Assembly: GCA_002238565.1 (NCBI GenBank)
Contig: MPMP01000047.1
Coordinates: forward strand, 1 to 38,158
Direction: 5' to 3'
Length of the DNA stretch: 38,158 nt
Source: Albidovulum sp. bin36
GTDB lineage: Bacteria > Pseudomonadota > Alphaproteobacteria > Rhodobacterales > Rhodobacteraceae
The position numbers were made by a program, and so were the translations under genes. Shown here one piece after another: positions 32,076 through 38,158 of this stretch; position 1 is the stretch's first letter, and each line of letters begins with the position of its first letter. The notes beneath the pieces are model-generated. The model was not told the origin of the DNA. It worked only from the letters and a program-made list of their open reading frames with translations, and did not search any database.

Positions 32076-33155
32076 CTAACTGGCCAGCCAGGCGTTGAAT
32101 CGCTCGTTAAGCTCATCCTGGTTGTCGGCCCAGAACACGTAATCGTTCTCGATAGCCGTGGCGAAGTTTTCCTCGGTCGTCGGCAAATGCTCTAGCACCT
32201 CGAGGTCGGGGTTCGTATAGTATGTGCCTACCAGAGGCAGCGAGGATTTGCGGACCGGACCGTAAGAGATGTAGGATGCCTGCGCGGCCAGCTGCTCGGT
32301 CAATGTCGAGAAGACCAAAAAGTCGATCGCGAGGTCCCGATTCGGAGCGCCGACCGGTATCGCCCATAGATCGGTATCAAAAATCTGAGCATCCCAAACG
32401 ATCGTGAACGGCTTTCCTTCGCCTGCGATCGCGTTGAAAAAACGACCGTTATAAGCGGTCGTCATTGCGACTTCGCCGTCGGCCAGCAACTGCGGCGGCT
32501 GGGCGCCTGCTTCCCACCAAATAACCTGGTCCTTGATGGTATCCAGCTTGGCGAAGGCGCGGTCGACGCCTTCCGGCGTGCTCAGCACTTCATATACTTG
32601 ATCTGGCGCAACTCCGTCGGCGGCGAGGGCTAGTTCCAATGTTGCCTTCGGGTTCTTTCGCATCCCGCGCTTTCCAGGAAACTTCTCAAGATCAAAGAAA
32701 TCACCTATTGTAGTCGGACCATCTTGAATCTTCGAATGATCGTAGGCGAAAATCGTCGACCAGACGATAACGCCTATGGCACACTCTGTAATCGAACCGT
32801 CCATAAAGTCATCCATTGCCGGCGTGCCGTCGGCGCCGGCGGGAAGTATGCTGGTGTCAATCGGCTCAAACAAACCTTCGTCGCATCCGCGGATCGCGTC
32901 GGATTTCTCGACGTCAACGATATCCCATGTGACATTGCCGGCTTCAACTTGGGCTTTCACCTCCGCCAAGCCGCCGTTGTAGTCTTCGGAAACTACGACA
33001 TGCCCTGTCGCTTCGGTCCACGGCTTGTGGAAAGCTTCGACTTGCGAGAATGTATAGGCGCCGCCCCAGGAAACCGCCGTAATCGAGCCCGACTGGGCGG
33101 CCCCGGCAACCAGAACGGTTGCGGCAACTCCAAGAATTAGTGAATCGCGTTTCAT
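32076..33155 (-). CDS. ABC transporter substrate-binding protein, PotD/polyamine-opine type
   Basis: 359 residues from the ATG at 33155, which has AAAAGGAG before it; the frame is open further upstream without support. A signal peptide ends around VAGAAQSG, before SITAVSWGGAYTFSQVEAF. The opening ITAVSWGGAY, then VTWDIVDVEKSDAIRGCDEG, ALAADGVAPDQVYEVLSTPE and GEVAMTTAYNGRFFNA match the bacterial extracellular solute-binding family 1/PotD-like class. Two cysteines (in RGCDEG and SITECAIG) may form a disulfide. It is the second gene of the operon, 80 bases after the ATPase gene. The ligand is not determined by sequence. Confidence 0.9.
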   Translation of the reverse strand: MKRDSLILGVAATVLVAGAAQSGSITAVSWGGAYTFSQVEAFHKPWTEATGHVVVSEDYNGGLAEVKAQVEAGNVTWDIVDVEKSDAIRGCDEGLFEPIDTSILPAGADGTPAMDDFMDGSITECAIGVIVWSTIFAYDHSKIQDGPTTIGDFFDLEKFPGKRGMRKNPKATLELALAADGVAPDQVYEVLSTPEGVDRAFAKLDTIKDQVIWWEAGAQPPQLLADGEVAMTTAYNGRFFNAIAGEGKPFTIVWDAQIFDTDLWAIPVGAPNRDLAIDFLVFSTLTEQLAAQASYISYGPVRKSSLPLVGTYYTNPDLEVLEHLPTTEENFATAIENDYVFWADNQDELNERFNAWLAS

Positions 33156-33235
33156 AGTTATCTCCTTTTCGCGCTTGCCCATTTCCATCACTTCCAGCCG
33201 CACAGGGCGAATGCGGCTAGCTTTGTCGGGCTTGG

Positions 33236-34327
33236 CTAAATGTCCAATGCCCGGCAATCGTCGATATTCCAGCTAATTTTGGCAGTTTCTCCGACTGTCA
33301 ATTTAGCGTGTTCCGAAGTATTCGGCAACCTCAGGACGAAGTCGGGGTTGCCGTGAACCTTCATTCTGTACCGAATATGATCGCCGAGATAGGTTAATTC
33401 CAAAACCTCGCCAAGCGTCGTATTAGATTCATTCTCCCAGCCCAGCACTACCCGCTCAGGGCGGATGGACAGGACCGTCCGACTTCCTTGGCCCCCGCAA
33501 TTGACCGCTAATGCCTTGCTTTTGCTCCCGTCGTCCAATGCGATGCTGACGATCTTGCCGTTGCGCTGCTCAACTGTGCCGGTTAGGCGATTGTTCTCGC
33601 CGATAAACTGGGCGACAAATGCGTTTTCCGGGCGCTCGTAAAGATCGTCGGGATTAGACAGCTGCTGAATGACGCCGTCGTTGAATACTGCGATCCTGTC
33701 CGACATCGTAAGCGCCTCCGACTGGTCGTGGGTTACATATACAACCGTAATGCCGAGTCGTTCATGCAGGTGCTTGATTTCGAACTGCATATGTTCGCGA
33801 AGCTGCTTGTCCAAGGCCCCCAGAGGCTCGTCCATCAAAACAAGATCAGGCTCGAACACTAATGCGCGGGCTAGCGCGACGCGCTGCTGCTGACCGCCCG
33901 ACAATTGAGAGGGGCGGCGCTTTTCGAATCCATCCATTTTGACCATGTCCAGGGCAGTTCTTACTTTTTCCTCGCGCTCGGCTTTGCCTAGCTTTCGAAC
34001 TTCCAATGGAAAGGATAGATTTTCCCCGACAGTCATATGCGGAAACAGAGCGTAGTTCTGAAAGACCATGCCGATTCCGCGCTTGTGCGGAGGGATGTTG
34101 TTTATTGGCCGCCCGGCTAGAAAGATGTCTCCGTGCGTAGCGGTTTCGAACCCCGCCAGCATCATCAGGCAAGTCGTTTTACCCGAGCCGGAAGGCCCCA
34201 GAAGCGTAAGGAACTCGCCGCGCCCTATGGCAAGGTTTAGATCTTTAACGACAAGAGACTTGCCGTCATAGCTCTTTTGCACCCGGTCATAGACTACAAA
34301 TTGGCTCTTGTCGCTGGCGTTTGGCAG
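33236..34327 (-). CDS. ABC transporter ATP-binding protein, PotA-like, probable CTG start
   Basis: About 363 residues. Walker A GPSGSGKTT, Q-loop VFQNYALFPHMTV, signature LSGGQQQRVALARAL, Walker B LVLMDEPLGALD and H-loop VTHDQSEALTMSDRI are all intact, followed by a TOBE domain with FIGENNRLTG and LSIRPERVVLG. The first conventional start (GTG at 34282) would remove FVVYDR, the first beta strand of the ATPase fold. No in-frame ATG, GTG or TTG lies between that and the upstream stop. A CTG at 34327 has GGAG seven bases before it and gives MPNASDKSQFVVYDRVQKSY, so it is the best candidate. First gene of the importer operon. Confidence 0.88.
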   Translation of the reverse strand: MPNASDKSQFVVYDRVQKSYDGKSLVVKDLNLAIGRGEFLTLLGPSGSGKTTCLMMLAGFETATHGDIFLAGRPINNIPPHKRGIGMVFQNYALFPHMTVGENLSFPLEVRKLGKAEREEKVRTALDMVKMDGFEKRRPSQLSGGQQQRVALARALVFEPDLVLMDEPLGALDKQLREHMQFEIKHLHERLGITVVYVTHDQSEALTMSDRIAVFNDGVIQQLSNPDDLYERPENAFVAQFIGENNRLTGTVEQRNGKIVSIALDDGSKSKALAVNCGGQGSRTVLSIRPERVVLGWENESNTTLGEVLELTYLGDHIRYRMKVHGNPDFVLRLPNTSEHAKLTVGETAKISWNIDDCRALDI

Positions 34328-34412
34328 TGAGGAGCTCCGTTAAAAAGTTAAGTTCCGACCGAATCTAAATTGGCTTTTTAGTCAAAACGAACATGATGTC
34401 AACTTGTCATTT

Positions 34413-34436
34413 CAATTTTTCAATTTCTCAATTTCT
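34413..34436 (+). repeat. Three-copy 8-base tandem repeat
   Basis: CAATTTTT followed by CAATTTCT twice lies in the region upstream of the PotA-like gene, about 90 bases before its proposed start. It is an AT-rich patch in otherwise mixed sequence and might vary in copy number. No gene lies between 34328 and 34585. Confidence 0.7.
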
Positions 34437-34585
34437 CGGCGAAATCCAGAATGTGAAATTCGCTGGCGCAATTCGTATCGACGCGCGGATCTTGATGCCG
34501 AATTCGCTTCGCTAGGATTTGATTCACTACTCGATGCGTTTGGCGGCGCAACCAACCCTTTTACCGGCATCCATAGCTTGCCGGT

Positions 34586-34987
34586 TCATTCGAGGTCGCC
34601 GAAATTGAGCTGCCAGGATACGCCGAAGCAATCTTTTACCCAGCCGAATTTTTCGCTGAAGCCGTAATCGTCCAGCGGCATAAGTATTTCTCCCTTTTCA
34701 GCAAGCGCGCCAAACGCTTCTCGAAGTTCGTGTTCAGTGCTGAACTCGACAAACAAGGAGATCGACGGCGTGAAATCGAAATCATGAGCAGCGGCGCTGT
34801 CGATGATAATCAAGGAATGGCCGTGCAATTCCGCTTTGGCGTATTTTATCAATCCGGCGAGCCCGGAGTCGCTTTGCCCGTATTTTTCAAGCTTCAAAAT
34901 TCGGAATCCGCAAAATACATCCGAGTAGAATTCAATGGCGGAACCGGCTTCGCCTTGAAACATGAGATGTGTCGCAGCGCTCGGCAT
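34586..34987 (-). CDS. VOC family protein, PhnB/glyoxalase-like
   Basis: 133 residues from the ATG at 34987, with AGG nine bases before it; a TTG start twelve codons upstream is less likely. It reads ATHLMFQGEAGSAIEFYSDV, YAKAELHGHSLIIIDSAAAH, ISLFVEFSTEHELREAFGAL, then MPLDDYGFSEKFGWVKDCFG and VSWQL. This is the PhnB/DUF899-like branch of the vicinal oxygen chelate fold, often annotated 3-demethylubiquinone methyltransferase-like without evidence for that activity. It is divergent from the SulP transporter gene. No specific substrate can be assigned. Confidence 0.87.
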   Translation of the reverse strand: MPSAATHLMFQGEAGSAIEFYSDVFCGFRILKLEKYGQSDSGLAGLIKYAKAELHGHSLIIIDSAAAHDFDFTPSISLFVEFSTEHELREAFGALAEKGEILMPLDDYGFSEKFGWVKDCFGVSWQLNFGDLE

Positions 34988-35169
34988 AATTCGCAACCTG
35001 CCGTAAACTTCCTGCTTCGGCAAGCCTTAATGGGCGCGGATTGAATTCTTCCATTAAGCCCGAACCGCCTGCATTGCGCAGCTTCATAATCTTGTTTGCG
35101 CGAAATTTCTCGATTATGGTCCCGCTGCTCGGCAACAGGCCCACCATATTGCGGAGGGAGAACATCTTG

Positions 35170-37371
35170 GTGAAGATTCCAGTCTTCGCTCTTGCCCGAG
35201 AGTGCTGGTCCGATTTGATATCCCAAAAGGCTTTAGCCGCGTTTACGGTTGGATCGACGACTGGACTCGCGCTGCTTACAACGCATATCGCCTTCGCAAC
35301 CGTCATTTATTCGGGAGATCTTGCCGCGTACGCTTCGCAGGGCGTGGGACTTGTTCTGTTTGGATGCTTCGCCGCATGTTTAGTCACCGGCCTCGCAAGC
35401 GGCTATAGAGGGACGATTGCCGGCCTTTCTCCATCGTTGGTTATCGGGATGGCCGTTATCGCATCAACCATGGCCGCTAGCGACGAGACCTTGTTTCCTA
35501 GCGTCGTCGCGGCACTAATTCTATGCGCCGTGCTGACCGGGATCTGCTGTCTCGTAGTGGGACGGTTCCGACTAGCGAACCTCGTGCGTTTCATTCCCTA
35601 TCCGGTTGCTTCAGGCTTTGTTGCCGGAATCGGCGGGGCCGTGTGCCTAGCGGCCCTTTCTGTGATGGGTGCCGACCCGGACTGGCGGTCGGTTTCGGCC
35701 TTTCTGGAATCCGTGGCTCCCCACCGATGGGCACCTGGCGTGGCTTATGGAATAGTCCTTTATTGGGCAATGAAGCGATGGCGCAACCCGCTGATATTGC
35801 CGATCAGCGTCGCGCTCGCCATAGGAGTATGTCATTTAGCGCTAGCGTTGCTCGATATTTCTAACTCTGAAGCGCGCGAGGCGGGCTTGCTATCGGCCGG
35901 CACGGGAGGCGGCAGCCTCTGGCCTGCGCTAAGTCCGTCAGACCTGATGAGTGCGGATTGGGCTGCAATCGCTAATCAGATCCCAAACATGCTGGTGTTG
36001 ATCGCGGTCGCCTTGATCGCCGTCGTATTGAACATCGCCGGTTTGGAAATGGCGGCGAAACAGGAGCTGGACTGGGACCGGGAGTTCGCAGCAAGCGGTA
36101 TCGCGAGCATAGCCTCAGGTCTCGGCGGTGGCACGGTGGCCACCATCGCCGTGCCTCCTTCGCTGCGAAGCAAGCTGCTCGGCGCGACCACTAGGCTAAC
36201 CGGAATTATCTCGGCGCTGATCGTAGCGAGCGCATTGTTTATGGGCGACAGCTTGCTAAACGTCGTTCCTACCGGACTTATCGGAGGAATTTTGGTATTT
36301 GCGGGAGTCGGCATGCTCGACGAGAGCCTAGTCAAGGCATATGGACGGCTTCCGCGGGCGGATTTCGGAATCATAGCGCTGATTTTCATCGCCATCGTCG
36401 GATTCGGACTGCTCGAAGGCATGGGTGCCGGAATGCTGGCAACGCTCGTGTTTTTCGCTGTTCGCCTTAGTCGCGTCGATCCCATCGAGTCTCGCTACAA
36501 TATTCGGGACAATCGTAGCAGCAAGTCTCGCTCAGTACCGGATCGCGCCATCCTGATGGAGGAGGGGGATAGGGCGCTGGGCTACCGGCTGCGGGGCTAC
36601 ATCTTCTTCGGAAGCGTATCCCCGCTGGCAATTCAATTAAGGGAGTCCGTCCATAGCTCGGTCCGCCCGGTTTGCCTGATTCTGGACTTCTCCGCCGTCT
36701 CCGGCATCGATTACTCTGCGGCCAACGTGCTGTGCCGGTTTGTTGAGACAGCTCATTCCGCACGCGTGCAAATGGTAGCATGCTCATTGCCGGGCTACCT
36801 GATGCGCGTGTTCAAACGCAACCTGCCCTCCGCGGTATTCGACAAGCTAGCCGTTGAGCCAAACGAGGACCGTGCCATTGAGCGCTGCGAGGAAATTGTA
36901 ATCGCCTCTTGGAAGGAGAAAAAAGGACTATCCGATGAACAGCGCGCCCAGTTGCTGGAGCACGCTGCCGACCACCTTGAAAGGCACCTTGATCGTCAGA
37001 TCAAGTTTGAGGAGTTGCTAGAGGAATTGGATGACTGGCTCGATTCCCGGGACCATGCCGACGGCGAGATTCTCGACGATGCCTTGGCTCCGCGCGAAGG
37101 GCTGCAGCTGCTGGTTTCGGGCCGAGCATCCGCTCACGACGTGGACGGCGCGCGCCTTTACCAATGCGGACCCGGCGATCCGGTCCGCTCGTGGGCGCCC
37201 ATGGCGGAAAAAGTGGCATTGGTGCGGGCGGATGAACCTAGTCGCACGGTGACCATGACGCCGAAGGCCCGGCGCTGGCTCGAGTCGCACCGTCAGGATC
37301 TTGCCCTGAAACTGTACGGATTCCTTCTCGCCAACCAGCTCCAGCCGGAGCGGGGCATCGAATCAAAGTGA
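35170..37371 (+). CDS. SulP family anion transporter with STAS domain and extra C-terminal region
   Basis: About 733 residues from a GTG with GGGAG nine bases before it; TTG at 35167 is equally possible, and the frame is open up to 35041. The first roughly 440 residues are a SulP/SLC26 membrane domain of many helices, with SPSLVIGMAVIA, RFIPYPVASGFVAGIGGAV and VPTGLIGGILVFAGVGMLDE. A STAS domain follows (about 475-590), with VCLILDFSAVSGIDYSAANV. The last 130 residues contain a long charged helix (LLEHAADHLERHLDRQIKFE) and a segment, EGLQLLVSGRASAHDVDGAR, that resembles cyclic-nucleotide-binding-like folds without a clear phosphate cassette. Known SulP proteins move sulfate, bicarbonate or dicarboxylates. 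Given the sox cluster, sulfate export is possible but not shown. Confidence 0.87.
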   Translation: MKIPVFALARECWSDLISQKALAAFTVGSTTGLALLTTHIAFATVIYSGDLAAYASQGVGLVLFGCFAACLVTGLASGYRGTIAGLSPSLVIGMAVIASTMAASDETLFPSVVAALILCAVLTGICCLVVGRFRLANLVRFIPYPVASGFVAGIGGAVCLAALSVMGADPDWRSVSAFLESVAPHRWAPGVAYGIVLYWAMKRWRNPLILPISVALAIGVCHLALALLDISNSEAREAGLLSAGTGGGSLWPALSPSDLMSADWAAIANQIPNMLVLIAVALIAVVLNIAGLEMAAKQELDWDREFAASGIASIASGLGGGTVATIAVPPSLRSKLLGATTRLTGIISALIVASALFMGDSLLNVVPTGLIGGILVFAGVGMLDESLVKAYGRLPRADFGIIALIFIAIVGFGLLEGMGAGMLATLVFFAVRLSRVDPIESRYNIRDNRSSKSRSVPDRAILMEEGDRALGYRLRGYIFFGSVSPLAIQLRESVHSSVRPVCLILDFSAVSGIDYSAANVLCRFVETAHSARVQMVACSLPGYLMRVFKRNLPSAVFDKLAVEPNEDRAIERCEEIVIASWKEKKGLSDEQRAQLLEHAADHLERHLDRQIKFEELLEELDDWLDSRDHADGEILDDALAPREGLQLLVSGRASAHDVDGARLYQCGPGDPVRSWAPMAEKVALVRADEPSRTVTMTPKARRWLESHRQDLALKLYGFLLANQLQPERGIESK

Positions 37372-37756
37372 AACCGAGGCTTCTTGCCGCAACCGAATAT
37401 AGTGAACGAGATGCGCATGCGTATATCGTTATGGCTTCCTTGCATCGGTTTCTAAACTGGATGGAAGCGCGAGCACTCTTACCGCGTACGCAAATTCATA
37501 TAAATGCAAAGAGAATAGGCAATTAAATTTCGAGTTGAGGGATGTCATTGTTTTGCAGCTCCGGAACTATTTTTCCACAGCTTTTCACCGACTTCTCCAC
37601 AGTGGCCGGTCGAGGCACTTCGCTCTTTCGGTCGACATGCAGCGACGCACCAGCAGAAACGCAGAAACCGCTAGCCGGAACTTCAGGGGGATCTGAAGAA
37701 GGATTCCATGACCAACCTGCTGGTTTTTAAGGGTTTTCTGGCCATGCGGCCGCCGT
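37372..37756. other. 385-base gap before the right-hand transposase, with two DnaA-box-like 9-mers
   Basis: No convincing gene is seen. TTTTCCACA (37571-37579) and TTCTCCACA (37593-37601) each differ from the DnaA box TTATCCACA at one position and have the same orientation, 22 bases apart. Two such matches can occur by chance, and there is no AT-rich unwinding region or replication gene beside them. The terminal repeat of the right-hand insertion sequence should also lie here but cannot be identified without its other end. Confidence 0.4.
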
Positions 37757-38158
37757 TCAACCTGTCAGTCTTTTGGGAACGTTCCGGTCGGGATCCACTC
37801 CGAGAAGCTGGAACGCCCGTTTCTGGACCGGGGTCGGCTTGGTGACGACGGACAGCAGGCTTTCGCCATGGCCCGGCAGGCGCATCTGGTTCAGCGCCAT
37901 CCCCGAGAGATCGTCGAGCAGCGTGCGGAAGCTGTGGGCCGGCAGGTCGTCTGCGGTGCGCTTTGTAGCGGCCTTGAGCCGGGCGGATTCCGACGGCCGG
38001 GCCGTCTCCACCGGCGAGTTGCGCTGCGCCCGGGCGCCCGCGCGGTCGTCATCCTCGAACAGGAGCGGCGCGAGGCGCCGGCGCATGTGCCATTCCACGT
38101 GCAGTGCCAGCATGCAAAGAAACACGTGCGCGCGGACATGGTCGGGGGAGTAGACGTA
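37757..38158 (-). CDS. IS1634-like transposase, C-terminal part, cut by the window edge
   Basis: The frame enters from the right edge and ends with TGA at 37759-37757, giving about 133 residues. It reads YVYSPDHVRAHVFLCMLALH then VEWHMRRRLAPLLFEDDDR, then LLDDLSGMALNQMRL and KPTPVQKRAFQLLGVDP. The block R(A/V)H(V/I)FLCMLA-YxVEWHMRRALAPLLF is characteristic of the C-terminal end of IS1634-family (IS4-group) transposases. The catalytic residues would be outside the window. Base composition is visibly more GC-rich than the central genes, as for the transposase at the left edge. Confidence 0.87.
   Translation of the reverse strand, partial: YVYSPDHVRAHVFLCMLALHVEWHMRRRLAPLLFEDDDRAGARAQRNSPVETARPSESARLKAATKRTADDLPAHSFRTLLDDLSGMALNQMRLPGHGESLLSVVTKPTPVQKRAFQLLGVDPDRNVPKRLTG

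Noticed and set aside
34413..34436. CRISPR-like or regulatory array
   Set aside because: Only three 8-base units without spacers; a simple tandem repeat.
37571..37601. Possible replication origin based on two DnaA-like 9-mers
   Set aside because: Each has a mismatch, only two are present, and there is no replication gene or AT-rich unwinding region nearby.

Overview
The window looks like part of an alphaproteobacterial chromosome. This is inferred from gene content and style: several solute-binding-protein-dependent ABC importers, Sox cytochromes, a CueR/CopCD copper locus, and many GTG/TTG starts. No rRNA, tRNA or phylogenetic marker is present, so the assignment is tentative. Both edges cut through more GC-rich transposase genes (an ISAs1-family gene with an N-terminal DUF4338/DruA-like domain on the left, an IS1634-like gene on the right). 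The 38 kb may be a segment that assembly broke at repeated insertion sequences, or an accessory island framed by them.

Left to right: (1) 1-2860, ISAs1-type transposase, its probable terminal end and a decayed second transposase. (2) 2861-7812, a fumarylacetoacetate-hydrolase-family gene divergent from a GntR/FCD regulator that leads an NMT1/SsuA-type ABC importer with two different permeases; a good sigma70-like promoter with overlapping palindromes precedes the regulator. (3) 7904-16237, a carbohydrate-type ABC importer operon with an embedded argininosuccinate-lyase-like enzyme, divergent from a large PIG-L/LmbE deacetylase with a C-terminal ThuA/amidotransferase-like domain; palindromes lie in the shared intergenic region but no regulator gene is present.

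(4) 16343-25364, all on the minus strand: soxY, soxZ, soxA, a triheme cytochrome c, a two-subunit molybdenum hydroxylase (iorA/iorB type), a small monoheme cytochrome, a soxF/fccB flavoprotein and soxX. No soxB or soxCD is in the window, and SoxY ends in a non-canonical tail. This mixed Sox/molybdenum-hydroxylase cluster is the strongest candidate for an undescribed system. (5) 25540-26478, an SBD-HNH nuclease of the phosphorothioate-DNA restriction type. (6) 26722-29239, cueR divergent from a DUF4396 membrane protein, the latter behind a textbook 19-bp-spacer MerR-type promoter, followed by copC and copD.

(7) 29486-34327, a polyamine/opine-type ABC importer operon whose ATPase gene appears to start at CTG. 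(8) 34586-37371, a VOC-family protein divergent from a SulP transporter with a STAS domain and an extra C-terminal region. (9) 37372-38158, intergenic DNA and the IS1634-like transposase.

A recurring feature is a strong stem-loop immediately after each of the three solute-binding-protein genes. The likely effect is to raise binding-protein mRNA relative to the permeases. The catabolic, sulfur and copper cassettes are separated by spacers of roughly 240-410 bases in which I see no convincing genes.
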